DNA from: a virus
Virus record (IMG/VR): IMGVR_UViG_3300006735_000189
Location: 1-26,870 of that record
DNA length: 26,870 bases
Strand: one strand, 5' to 3'
Below the pieces are notes generated by a model that saw only the letters and a list, made by a program, of their open reading frames with translations, did not search any database and was not told where the DNA came from. Below are positions 1-7,736 of the stretch, piece by piece. The first letter of the stretch is position 1; every line of letters starts with the position of its first letter. The translations under genes were made by a program, and so were the position numbers.

Positions 1-1114
1 CGCAATGTTGATACATAGAATAGTTAGAGCACCTGAGAAACGCGTTTTTTATATGAATGTAGGTAACATTCCACCTGCAGAAGTAGAAAATTTTATGCAA
101 AAGACTATTTCTAAAATGAAACGTACACCTTATATTGATCAACAAACAGGAGAGTACAATCTTAAATACAACATGCAGAACATGTTAGAAGATTTTTACA
201 TACCAGTTAGAGGTAATGATACAGCAACTAAAATAGATACTACACCAGGATTACAATATGATGGTATTGCTGATGTAGAGTATTTAAGAGATAAACTATT
301 TGCTGCTTTAAAAGTTCCTAAAGCATTTATGGGTTATGATGAAAACACAGAAGGTAAAGCTACTTTAGCAGCTCAAGATATTAGATTTGCAAGAACGATA
401 GAAAGAATTCAAAGAATTGTAGTTTCTGAATTACAAAAGATAGCATTAGTTCATTTATATACTCAGGGTTATAAAGATGAAAATTTAACAAATTTTGAAT
501 TATCAATGACAACTCCATCAATCATATATGATCAAGAAAGAGTAGCATTGATGACAGAAAAAATGACTCTAGCTCAAGCTATGTTAGATAGTAAGTTAGT
601 TCCATCAGATTGGATATATGAAAATATATTCCATTTTAGTGAGGATCAATATGATGAATATAGAGATTTAATTAAACAAGATACTAAACGTAATTTCAGA
701 TTAGCACAAATAGAGGCAGAAGGTAATGATCCTTTAGAAACAGGTAAATCTTATGGTACACCACATGATTTAGCTTCGTTATATGGAATGGGTAGAACAC
801 AATCAGATCCATCTAACGTTCCTGCTGGATATAATGAGAAAAAACCATTAGGAAGAAAAAAGAAAAAATTATCAAAATCACATACTCAAGATAGTGCTTT
901 TGGGAAAGATCCAATAGGTAGAGAAGGAACTAAAAAAGATTATAATGATAATGGAAGATTAAAACCATCATTTAAAGGTGGTTCTCCATTAGCTTTAGAA
1001 ACTTTGAATATGTTAGAAAAAGCTCCTACCCCACAACGTACTAAAAAACATTTGGTATTTGAACAGGATAAAAAGAAAAATAATCTGCTTGATGAAAAAC
1101 AGTTGAAAGAGTAA
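1..1114 (+). CDS. gp20: Portal vertex protein (T4 gp20-like), 5' end outside the window
   Basis: This is the C-terminal part of the dodecameric portal through which DNA enters and leaves the head; the reading frame is already open at base 2, so the ATG at base 5 is internal. The first residues contain RIVRAPEKRVFY followed by GNIPP, matching the T4 gp20 block RIKRAPERRVFY...GNMP as I remember it. A later block (DTTPGLQYDGIADVEYLRDKL, then LKVPKAFMGYD) fits the portal wing/stem region, and ARTIERIQRIV fits the helical stem. The last 120 residues are a Lys-rich, low-complexity tail (KKKKLSK, KKKNN) with no recognisable fold, longer than I would expect for T4 gp20. The gene leads into the prohead block, as in T4, where gene 20 precedes 21-22-23. 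Family assignment is firm; the role of the basic tail is unknown. Confidence 0.93.
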   Translation, partial: AMLIHRIVRAPEKRVFYMNVGNIPPAEVENFMQKTISKMKRTPYIDQQTGEYNLKYNMQNMLEDFYIPVRGNDTATKIDTTPGLQYDGIADVEYLRDKLFAALKVPKAFMGYDENTEGKATLAAQDIRFARTIERIQRIVVSELQKIALVHLYTQGYKDENLTNFELSMTTPSIIYDQERVALMTEKMTLAQAMLDSKLVPSDWIYENIFHFSEDQYDEYRDLIKQDTKRNFRLAQIEAEGNDPLETGKSYGTPHDLASLYGMGRTQSDPSNVPAGYNEKKPLGRKKKKLSKSHTQDSAFGKDPIGREGTKKDYNDNGRLKPSFKGGSPLALETLNMLEKAPTPQRTKKHLVFEQDKKKNNLLDEKQLKE

Positions 1115-1125
1115 GAAATTTTTAT

Positions 1126-1134
1126 ATATTTATA
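1126..1134 (+). promoter_or_regulatory. Candidate late promoter, ATATTTATA motif
   Basis: Exact ATATTTATA in the gap after the portal gene, 19 bases before the next ATG. One of 14 intergenic copies in the window. A promoter role is inferred from position only. Confidence 0.5.
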
Positions 1135-1153
1135 ATAAACTAAACATAAAGGA

Positions 1154-2017
1154 ATGAGCGTTAAGCATTCAAAGTATAAGAACACTGGAATTCTTTTTGA
1201 ATTATTAGTAAGACAAATAACTACTGATACCTTAAATGGTGAAGATTCTAGGGCGAGTAATATTCTAAAAGAATATTTTGTTAAAACTGAGTTAGGAAGA
1301 GAGTATAAATTATATGAGACTTTATTTAAAAAGACAAATATAACAGAAACTCAAGCTGATGTTACTTTAAGTACATTATTAGAATCTTCAAAACACCTAA
1401 ATAGAAAAGCTTTAAAAAGGCAAAAATACAATCTAATTAGTGAAATTAAAAAACATTATGATGTTACTAAATTTTTCTCTCACAAATTGCCTCATTATAA
1501 AATTCAAGCAGCCTTTTATACTTTAATAGAAAGTTTTTCTCAAGAGACTCCTAAAAACGCTCAACAAGTTATAGATAATAAAATTACAATTTTAGAACAT
1601 TTATCAGCTGCTAAAATTGAAAAAGAAAAAGTTAAAGAAAATGTACTTGAAGAATTTAAATCATATGATAAAGATTTAAGAATTTTAACAACTAAAGTTT
1701 TATTAGACAAATTTAATGACAAATACGAGGATTTACTTGAAAGTCAAAAAGAAATTTTAAGAGAACTAATTACATCAATTGATAATACTCCTAAATTAAG
1801 AGAATTTCATAATCTAAAAGTTAATGAAATTAAAGGAGAATTAGAAGGATTAAATAATGAAGTTTCTGATAAAATAACTAAAATAAAAGTTAATGAAGTT
1901 ATTAAGATGTTACCTACATTAAGTAAAACATCAAAGGTTAAAGATGATGATCTAACTAACCTATTACAATATTATGATCTAATTGAGGAGTTAAAAAATG
2001 TACAGGTTCAAGCTTAA
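1154..2017 (+). CDS. Conserved marine T4-like phage protein in the portal-protease interval, unknown role
   Basis: 287 residues, no signal peptide or membrane segment. The N-terminal block (YKNTGILFELLVRQITTDTL) resembles, from memory, a conserved uncharacterised protein that many marine T4-like phages carry beside the portal and prohead genes. The rest is helical and charged, with KIEKEKVKENVLEEFKSYDKD typical of an extended helix or coiled coil. The start at the ATG after TAAAGGA has one of the few Shine-Dalgarno-like leaders here. It lies where T4 has the prohead core genes 67 and 68, so a core or portal-assembly role is possible, but T4 gp67 and gp68 are much smaller and I see no sequence match. 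It overlaps the next gene by 20 bases, which argues for coupled translation. Confidence 0.8.
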   Translation: MSVKHSKYKNTGILFELLVRQITTDTLNGEDSRASNILKEYFVKTELGREYKLYETLFKKTNITETQADVTLSTLLESSKHLNRKALKRQKYNLISEIKKHYDVTKFFSHKLPHYKIQAAFYTLIESFSQETPKNAQQVIDNKITILEHLSAAKIEKEKVKENVLEEFKSYDKDLRILTTKVLLDKFNDKYEDLLESQKEILRELITSIDNTPKLREFHNLKVNEIKGELEGLNNEVSDKITKIKVNEVIKMLPTLSKTSKVKDDDLTNLLQYYDLIEELKNVQVQA

Positions 2018-2687
2018 AGAAATAGAAGTTGGTGATACTGAAGTTAGAAGTGGTAAACAATCTACAGTAACAGATATTGATGATACTACAGGTACTATCA
2101 CCTGGGATGTAGAAAGTGTAGCTGACTTTTCTTCAACATACAATGAATTAGAACAAGCAAAGAATTTCCTAAGAGATTTAGAACAAACAGGTAAAGCTAA
2201 AGACGATATAGCTTTAGATAAATTGGCTGATGAATTAAGTAATATTTTTAACAAATTCAGAACTCACATTAGAAAAAATTACCCTGAAGAATATGAAAGG
2301 GTTTTAAGATTAAAAGAAGAAGAAATTGATGAAGGTGAAGGTATAGGATATTCAACTCCTTTTGCTTTTAATAAAAATAAGAAATCCACAGGAGCTGCTA
2401 ATATTTATTATTATAAATTAGGATTCAAACCTGTTCCAAAAATCAAACCTAAAAGTTATGATATAAAACAGTTATTTGAATTTAATGATATGCAAAAAGG
2501 AAGAATTAGTGGTTTTGATGAAGTAGAAGAAAAAGTAAATTCCATTTCAGCACTTTTATCAAATGCTAAGAATGAAACAATAAAATACTATAATGAAAAT
2601 CCAGGATCATATGCTGTAGTATATTCAACAGATATGATAAGTGAATTATTAGATGATATAACAAAAATGTTAAAACAAAGCGAATAA
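1998..2687 (+). CDS. Unrecognised protein of the prohead gene block
   Basis: 229 residues. I do not recognise the family. The first 35 residues look like a small beta unit (YRFKLKEIEVGDTEVRSG, then TDIDDTTGTITWDV); residues 45-115 are helical and acidic and end in a run of Glu/Asp (KEEEIDEGEGIG); residues 120-160 contain a Tyr- and Pro-rich stretch (NIYYYKLGFKPVPKIKPK) and the C-terminus is helical again. It overlaps the upstream gene by 20 bases and shares a TAATG stop-start with the downstream gene, so the three unknown genes between portal and protease form one translationally coupled unit. A prohead core or scaffold-accessory role is inferred from position alone. Confidence 0.75.
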   Translation: MYRFKLKEIEVGDTEVRSGKQSTVTDIDDTTGTITWDVESVADFSSTYNELEQAKNFLRDLEQTGKAKDDIALDKLADELSNIFNKFRTHIRKNYPEEYERVLRLKEEEIDEGEGIGYSTPFAFNKNKKSTGAANIYYYKLGFKPVPKIKPKSYDIKQLFEFNDMQKGRISGFDEVEEKVNSISALLSNAKNETIKYYNENPGSYAVVYSTDMISELLDDITKMLKQSE

Positions 2688-3706
2688 TGAAAACATTAAC
2701 AGAACAATATAGATTAATTAAAGAAGATAAAGGTCATAAAGGTGTTTTCCTTAAAGAGGCTAAAAGACAGTTTCCACACCTTATCAAAAATAACGCTACA
2801 TTCACAGAAGCGTCAAAAATATTAAAATCCAAAAATATTATTTCAGAAAATTTTATTGGTACCCCTATGGTTGGGAATCCAATTGAAAGAAAAAAAGAAG
2901 GATTTGAAAATGCTTTTGAAAAATTTCTAGCTGAAGCTGAGGTAAAAGCTGAAGAGAAAAAAACATCAAAAGAAGTAGAAGAAATTCAAGACCATAGCTA
3001 TGACTATGAAGATAAAAAAATACCTAATAATATGATCTTTGGTCAAGTTCAAATGGGTTATTATTGTGAATTGAAAGATTCTAAAAATGAAGGAAAAGAT
3101 GATCATGAGTTGTTAGAAATTGTTTATAAAAACTTAGCCAAAGATCCTATTTTTTATACTAAAAATGGACAATTTGGAGAAAAAGATTTAGGTTACACTG
3201 ATGAAGCTCCTAGTTTAGGTGAAACAGAAGAACCAAAAGGTGAATACAAATCATCAGGATATGGTAAACTTAAGGAACATAATATAACAATGGCTGGAGG
3301 TATTGTAACAGGTACAGGATTTACATCTCAAAATTACATGGATTTTTTTGGTTTGAATGAAGATGAACCAATGAGTGATAAATTAAAAAGAGGAGCTGAA
3401 GAATTAGCAAAAATAGGTCTTGAAGAAGATGATATTAGTGAAAACATTAGACCTGAAGTATTTCAAAGATTAGATGGTTTAATGCCCCAAAGTGCACTCC
3501 AAACTCTTATAGATGAAATAATGGTAGCTTATAATAGTATAGAAGATGCTAAAGATGCAGTTCAAACAATATTTGCAGATGAAGAAATACGTGAGTTTGA
3601 TGCTAGTGATATTGTAGAATATTTTGTTATTCAATCTCAAAACGCATTAGGTAGAGATTCTGATTTAAACCTAATTAAAAAATTAATTGGTCATTCAACA
3701 TCATAA
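2687..3706 (+). CDS. Unrecognised acidic protein of the prohead gene block
   Basis: 339 residues, strongly acidic. The N-terminal 60 residues are basic (LTEQYRLIKEDKGHKGVFLK, QFPHLIKN) and look like a short helical module; residues 80-110 are a Lys/Glu-rich linker; the middle has NNMIFGQVQMGYYCELKDSK, a KNLAKDP segment and a GYTDEAPSLGE loop; the C-terminal third is helical (QSALQTLIDEIMVAYNSIED). The start is set by the TAATG overlap with the upstream stop. It lies immediately before the prohead protease gene. Position and acidity would suit an internal core protein destined for digestion, but I cannot place it in a family. No membrane segment or signal peptide is visible. Confidence 0.75.
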   Translation: MKTLTEQYRLIKEDKGHKGVFLKEAKRQFPHLIKNNATFTEASKILKSKNIISENFIGTPMVGNPIERKKEGFENAFEKFLAEAEVKAEEKKTSKEVEEIQDHSYDYEDKKIPNNMIFGQVQMGYYCELKDSKNEGKDDHELLEIVYKNLAKDPIFYTKNGQFGEKDLGYTDEAPSLGETEEPKGEYKSSGYGKLKEHNITMAGGIVTGTGFTSQNYMDFFGLNEDEPMSDKLKRGAEELAKIGLEEDDISENIRPEVFQRLDGLMPQSALQTLIDEIMVAYNSIEDAKDAVQTIFADEEIREFDASDIVEYFVIQSQNALGRDSDLNLIKKLIGHSTS

Positions 3707-3710
3707 TAAT

Positions 3711-4310
3711 ATGAAACAAGTACTTATAGAAACTCAATTATTTAAACCATCTAAAGGTTTACTATCAGAAGGTAAAATGTCTGAAAGAGGTAATCCTTTA
3801 GTGCATGGTATACTAGCAACTTGTGAAGTTGAAAATGGTAATGGTAGATATTACTCTGAAGAATTATGGAAAAGGGAAATAGATAAGTACATGGAATTAG
3901 TTAACCAAAATAGAGCATGTGGTGAGTTAGATCATCCTGAATCTCAAGTAGTTAACTTAAAAAATGTTTCACATAATATTAAAGACATAAATTGGGATGG
4001 TAAAAATATAATGGGTACCGTAGAAATATTACCTACACCATCAGGAAACATTTTAAAAGCACTAATAGATAGTGGTATCACAGTGGGTGTATCATCTAGA
4101 GGAATGGGTTCACTAGAACAAAAAGGTGATTTAATGGAAGTGCAAGATGATTTTGAATTACTATGTTGGGATTTTGTTTCAACACCATCTAATCCAGGTT
4201 CATATATGACATTAAAAGAAGGTAAAGAAAATATTATAAACCCTTACACAAAAGCAAATAGCATAGTAACAGAAATACTATGTGCAAACGGAAACTGTCC
4301 TATATTCTAA
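3711..4310 (+). CDS. gp21: Prohead core protease (T4 gp21-like, peptidase family S77)
   Basis: 199 residues, close to the T4 gp21 length. This serine protease sits inside the prohead, digests the scaffold and trims the capsid protein, usually after (L/I)-x-E. The visible signature blocks are GRYYSEELW, a GELDHPES block with the likely catalytic His75, and GVSSRGMG with the likely catalytic Ser128 or Ser129, followed by WDFVSTPSNPGSYM near residues 153-166. I chose the ATG at 3711 (protein begins MKQVLIETQLF, the usual family beginning); an in-frame ATG 24 bases upstream would add MVIQHHNN and overlap the previous gene. No Shine-Dalgarno sequence is apparent, and the gap to the upstream stop is four bases. 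Neighbours on both sides (portal, then scaffold and capsid) match the T4 head block. Confidence 0.92.
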   Translation: MKQVLIETQLFKPSKGLLSEGKMSERGNPLVHGILATCEVENGNGRYYSEELWKREIDKYMELVNQNRACGELDHPESQVVNLKNVSHNIKDINWDGKNIMGTVEILPTPSGNILKALIDSGITVGVSSRGMGSLEQKGDLMEVQDDFELLCWDFVSTPSNPGSYMTLKEGKENIINPYTKANSIVTEILCANGNCPIF

Positions 4311-4330
4311 CGACTTTTAAGAATCTTCAT

Positions 4331-4339
4331 ATATTTATA
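4331..4339 (+). promoter_or_regulatory. Candidate late promoter, ATATTTATA motif, before the scaffold gene
   Basis: Exact ATATTTATA starting 20 bases after the protease stop and ending 104 bases before the scaffold ATG. It would give a long leader that holds two hairpins. Confidence 0.5.
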
Positions 4340-4346
4340 TTTGAAT

Positions 4347-4430
4347 ATGCTATCCCTCCGGACATATAGCATGAACAAAAAATAAAATCTATTACGTTTC
4401 ATAATAAACGTACTTTCCCAACAATAAAAT
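4347..4430 (+). promoter_or_regulatory. Structured leader with two hairpins upstream of the scaffold gene
   Basis: Hairpin 1 pairs ATGCTAT (4347-4353) with ATAGCAT (4366-4372) around a 12-base loop. Hairpin 2 pairs TACGTTT (4393-4399) with AAACGTA (4406-4412) around a 6-base loop. Directly after it comes TTTCCCAACAATAAAA. The leader before the gene at 20497 has the same order of parts (9-mer, 7-bp hairpin, TTTCCCC, AATAAAA), so this is likely a leader class rather than chance. Neither hairpin is followed by a T-run, so they do not look like terminators. Confidence 0.5.
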
Positions 4431-4443
4431 AAATTTAGGAATA

Positions 4444-5553
4444 ATGGCAAAAAGAGACATTCTCAAAGAAGCTATTGCTGATGCTAAAGCCGTTAAAGAA
4501 ACAGCTATCGCAAATGCAAAAGCAGCTCTAGAAGAAGCTTTTACACCTCAACTAAAATCTATGCTAGCTGCAAAGTTAGAAGAAATGGAATTAGAAGAAG
4601 AAATGTCTTCATCACCTCGAGAAGAAGATGGTACTAGACCACCAAGAGAGGAAGATGGAACAGAATCCAAAAAGAAAATGGAAGAATCTGATGAAATTGA
4701 AGAAGAAATGGATAAAAAGAAAGAGGTAGAAGAAGAACTTGATCTAGACGAAATATTAAAAGAAATCGAAGGTGAATTAAATGAGGAAGAATCAGTTAAT
4801 GAAGAAGAAATAGTTACTGAAGATGAATCTGAAGCTGAACGTGCCGATGTAGACAAATTTGAATTTGAAAAAGGCAAAGAAGAAGGCGAAGAAGATGAAA
4901 AAGAAGAACTAGATCTTGAAGATATGACTGATGAAGACCTTAAAGGGTTTATCGAAGATGTTATAGCCGATATGGTTGCTGCAGGTGAATTAGAAGCTGG
5001 CGAAGACTCAGATGTTGAAGTTGAAACTGAAGAAACAGAAGAAACTGAAGAAACTGAAGAAATTGAACTAGACGAAGAAATCACTGAAGAAAAAGAAGAA
5101 GAAGAAGTTACAGAAGAAGAAGTTACTGAAGAAGCAATGGATAACAATTCAATCGCTGAAGTTTACAAAGAAAAGTACTCTAAAGAATTAGAAGAAGCAA
5201 ATGCTAAAATCGAAGCTTTAGAAGAAAGTATTAAAGTAAAAGATATAGCGTTAAATGAAGTTAACCTGTTAAATGCTAAATTGTTATACACTAATAAAAT
5301 CTTTAAAGCTAAAAGCTTAACTGAAAGTGAAAAAGTGAAAGTATTAGGAGCATTTGATAAAGCTACTACAGTAAAAGAAACTAAATTAGTATTTGAAACT
5401 TTAAATGAAGGTTTAAAAAGAAAGAAAAATACTATTAAAGAATCTTTAGGTTCTGCTTCAAAAGTAACAGGCAACTTTAAAAACACTAAAAACCCAATTG
5501 TTGAAACTGACCCAATGGTGGCTAGATTCAAGAAATTGGCAGGTTTAAAATAA
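4444..5553 (+). CDS. gp22: Prohead scaffold / core protein (T4 gp22-like)
   Basis: 369 residues, extremely Glu-rich. It would form the internal core on which the capsid lattice is built and then be cut to peptides by gp21. Residues 1-50 are Ala/Lys/Glu helices; residues 50-230 are an acidic low-complexity stretch including a short run of EET repeats encoded by a GAA-rich microsatellite near base 5040; residues 235-270 form a coiled coil. The C-terminal part is the diagnostic one: LLYTNKIFKAKSLTESEKVK, then AFDKATTVKETKLVFETL, and a terminal MVARFKKLAGLK, which I recall as typical of gp22 in marine T4-like phages. It sits between protease and capsid genes, as in T4. The acidic insert makes it longer than T4 gp22 (about 270 residues). 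Confidence 0.88.
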   Translation: MAKRDILKEAIADAKAVKETAIANAKAALEEAFTPQLKSMLAAKLEEMELEEEMSSSPREEDGTRPPREEDGTESKKKMEESDEIEEEMDKKKEVEEELDLDEILKEIEGELNEEESVNEEEIVTEDESEAERADVDKFEFEKGKEEGEEDEKEELDLEDMTDEDLKGFIEDVIADMVAAGELEAGEDSDVEVETEETEETEETEEIELDEEITEEKEEEEVTEEEVTEEAMDNNSIAEVYKEKYSKELEEANAKIEALEESIKVKDIALNEVNLLNAKLLYTNKIFKAKSLTESEKVKVLGAFDKATTVKETKLVFETLNEGLKRKKNTIKESLGSASKVTGNFKNTKNPIVETDPMVARFKKLAGLK

Positions 5554-5563
5554 ATTATAAATT
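5551..5563 (+). promoter_or_regulatory. Leader 13-mer TAAATTATAAATT before the major capsid gene
   Basis: TAAATTATAAATT overlaps the scaffold stop codon and ends 14 bases before the capsid ATG. The same 13-mer precedes the genes at 20497 and 23964 at 19 and 16 bases. As this gap has no Shine-Dalgarno sequence and no ATATTTATA motif, it could be a translation enhancer or an internal promoter. Confidence 0.45.
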
Positions 5564-5577
5564 AAAAACTAAATAAA

Positions 5578-7215
5578 ATGAGTCAATTAAATTCTCTATT
5601 AGAAAGCTCTACGCAAGGTTGGAAAAACATGCAGAGTGACGCAGCTAGACTAGCGTCAAAATGGGAAAAAACAGGACTTTTAGAAGGAATGGACAGTGAA
5701 ATTCACAAGAATAACATGTCATTAATTCTAGAAAACCAGGCTAAGCAATTAGTTGTTGAGCAATCTCAAACTGATCAGGGTGGTTTCGCTGCTGCTGGTG
5801 GTGCAGGTGCTCAATGGGCAGGTGTTGCTTTACCAATGGTAAGAAAAGTATTTGGTCAGATTGCAGCAAAAGAATTTGTTAGCGTTCAACCAATGAACTT
5901 ACCTTCAGGTCTTGTATTTTTCTTAGATTTCCAATATGGTCAAGCCAAAGAAACTGATTTCGGTGGACCAGGTGCTGTATATTCAAGCCCAGCTTCTATG
6001 TATGGTAATACTAACCCAGGTGCTGATCAAAACCCAACTGATGGTTTATATGGTGCTGGTAGATTTGGATATTCAATTAACCAATTCTCAGCTTCATCTA
6101 CAGCTACATGTGGTGTAACTTCATGGGAATCTGTACATTATGCAGCTGAATTATCAGCTTCTATTTCTGCTGAAAATGTTTATGCTACTGTATCTTTCCC
6201 AGCTGGTGATTTACCAAGAGCTGACAAGAAGGGTGTTAGAGCCTTTACAATTTCAGGTTCTGAAGCTGACGTACTTCCACAATATACTGAATATGATGCA
6301 GGTGCAGATTTAATCTACATGGTAGTAAATTCTGGTTCTGTAGCTGATGGTACTATTGAAGTATTATACAACCAACAACCAACTCCAGATCACAGAGGTG
6401 ATTTCGAAGATGCTGAAGGTGCAGGTTATCCAAATGAACAATCTGCTACTACATTAGCAATTCCATCTATCGATGTGAAAATGAAATCTGAGCCAATTGT
6501 TGCTAAGACTAGAAAGTTAAAAGCACAATGGACACCAGAATTCGCTCAAGATTTAAATGCTTACCAAGCACTAGATGCTGAAGCAGAATTAACTTCTATC
6601 ATGAGTGAGTATATTTCAATGGAAATTGATTTAGAAATTTTAGATATGTTGATCCAAGATGCATCAGCTGCTGATGAGTACTGGAATGCTAAAAACAATT
6701 CAGGACTTAACGCTGATAAATCAGCTTGGTCAGAAGATTTAAATTTCTTCAATTCTCAAGGACAATGGTTCCAAACATTAGGAACTAAAATGCAAAAAGT
6801 ATCAAACAAAATTCACCAGAAAACTCTTAGAGGTGGTGCTAATTTCTGTGTGATATCTCCATCTGTAGCTACTATCATTGAATCAATCCCAGGATTTGCT
6901 TCAAATAGTGATGGTGATGCTTCAAAAGGAAAATTTGCATTCGGTATCCAGAAAATGGGTCAAATGAACAGCAGATATGATGTTTATAAAAACCCATACA
7001 TGACTGAAGGTACAATCCTTATGGGATATAGAGGTAATCAGTTCCTAGAAACAGGTGCTGTATTTGCTCCATATATTCCGTTGATTATGACTCCATTAGT
7101 ATATGATCCAGACACTTTCACACCAAGAAAAGGTCTATTAACGAGATATGCTAAGAAGATGATCAGACCAGAATTCTATGGTAGAGTATTTGTTAGCGGG
7201 TTAAACTTCGTATAA
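5578..7215 (+). CDS. gp23: Major capsid protein (T4 gp23-like)
   Basis: 545 residues (T4 gp23 is 521). It builds the hexameric lattice of the head. Recognisable blocks are LLEGMDSEIHKNN and LILENQAKQLV near residues 34-60, a Gly/Ala-rich loop (residues 68-80), then PMVRKVFGQIAAKEFVSVQP and GLVFFLDFQYG (residues 86-121), which match the gp23 blocks PMVRRVFP...VGVQPM and IFYLRFKY. The C-terminal block RKGLLTRYAKKMIRPEFYG fits the conserved gp23 end. In T4 the first 65 residues are removed by gp21 after an (L/I)-x-E site; candidates here are LLE (34-36) and ILE (50-52), with VVE (59-61) less well matched. The gene has no separate ATATTTATA motif and a strong terminator behind it. No gp24-type vertex paralog follows. 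Confidence 0.96.
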   Translation: MSQLNSLLESSTQGWKNMQSDAARLASKWEKTGLLEGMDSEIHKNNMSLILENQAKQLVVEQSQTDQGGFAAAGGAGAQWAGVALPMVRKVFGQIAAKEFVSVQPMNLPSGLVFFLDFQYGQAKETDFGGPGAVYSSPASMYGNTNPGADQNPTDGLYGAGRFGYSINQFSASSTATCGVTSWESVHYAAELSASISAENVYATVSFPAGDLPRADKKGVRAFTISGSEADVLPQYTEYDAGADLIYMVVNSGSVADGTIEVLYNQQPTPDHRGDFEDAEGAGYPNEQSATTLAIPSIDVKMKSEPIVAKTRKLKAQWTPEFAQDLNAYQALDAEAELTSIMSEYISMEIDLEILDMLIQDASAADEYWNAKNNSGLNADKSAWSEDLNFFNSQGQWFQTLGTKMQKVSNKIHQKTLRGGANFCVISPSVATIIESIPGFASNSDGDASKGKFAFGIQKMGQMNSRYDVYKNPYMTEGTILMGYRGNQFLETGAVFAPYIPLIMTPLVYDPDTFTPRKGLLTRYAKKMIRPEFYGRVFVSGLNFV

Positions 7216-7244
7216 TAAAATAACAACATAATTTTCAAAAAATT

Positions 7245-7274
7245 AGACCTGGCTTTTTAGTCAGGTCTTTTTTT
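7245..7274 (+). terminator. Rho-independent terminator after the major capsid gene
   Basis: AGACCTG (7245-7251) pairs with CAGGTCT (7262-7268) around a 10-base loop, followed by seven T. It lies 30 bases after the capsid stop and is among the clearest terminators in the window. Confidence 0.88.
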
Positions 7275-7293
7275 ATTCTAATTATTTTTTTTC

Positions 7294-7302
7294 ATATTTA
7301 TA
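7294..7302 (+). promoter_or_regulatory. Candidate late promoter, ATATTTATA motif
   Basis: Exact ATATTTATA, 20 bases after the capsid terminator and 11 bases before the next ATG; a natural place to restart transcription. Confidence 0.5.
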
Positions 7303-7313
7303 ACTAAAAGTAT

Positions 7314-7724
7314 ATGGCGGCTGGAAAATATGATTTTACAATAGAACAAGGAGCTACTGTTGATTTTGCTATTCAGTATAAAGACTCAGGCTCCACTCCA
7401 ATAGATTTAACAGGATATCAAGCTAGAATGCAATTTAGACCTACTTTTGCTTCTGATGTTGTTTATTTGACTTTATCTTCAAGTTTAGGACCTTGTGGTA
7501 CTGGTTTGAATTTTAGCGGATCAGGGGGTTTAGACGCTGATTTACCACCTACATCAGGCTCTATTGGTATTTACTTAACAGCTGTTTCTTCATCTCAATT
7601 AACATTTGATGCTGCTTTATATGATTTAGAAATAGCAACAGGTAGTGGTGATTGTGCCACAGTAACAAGACTTTTAGAAGGAGTAGTAAAGTTATCTAAA
7701 AATATAACATTAGGAAGTTTTTAA
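7314..7724 (+). CDS. Small virion-type beta protein (BppU N-terminal-like fold suspected)
   Basis: 136 residues. The pattern (KYDFTIEQGATVDFAIQYKD, then PIDLTGYQARMQFRP, then LYDLEIATGSG and TRLLEGVVKLS) is that of a short all-beta protein found in many phages. It recalls the N-terminal domain of phage baseplate upper proteins, which docks fibers or receptor-binding proteins; I infer this from memory of the strand pattern, not from a search. Two Cys residues (in GPCGTG and GDCATV) could be paired only outside the cell. The gene is the first of a two-gene unit with the large collagen-containing fiber-like gene 12 bases downstream, so it may be that protein's adaptor or a head decoration. Confidence 0.75.
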   Translation: MAAGKYDFTIEQGATVDFAIQYKDSGSTPIDLTGYQARMQFRPTFASDVVYLTLSSSLGPCGTGLNFSGSGGLDADLPPTSGSIGIYLTAVSSSQLTFDAALYDLEIATGSGDCATVTRLLEGVVKLSKNITLGSF

Positions 7725-7736
7725 TAAATCTTTTCA

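Noticed and set aside
3687-3710. Upstream ATG for the prohead protease
   Set aside because: It adds MVIQHHNN, overlaps the previous gene and departs from the usual MK-VLIE beginning of the family.
4548-5147. Long antisense open frame rich in Ser opposite the scaffold gene
   Set aside because: It is the mirror of GAA/GAG-rich codons, which read as Ser and Phe codons on the other strand; no start signal or protein motif.
5936-6118. Same-strand short frame inside the capsid gene
   Set aside because: It is an out-of-frame shadow of a highly conserved capsid coding region.
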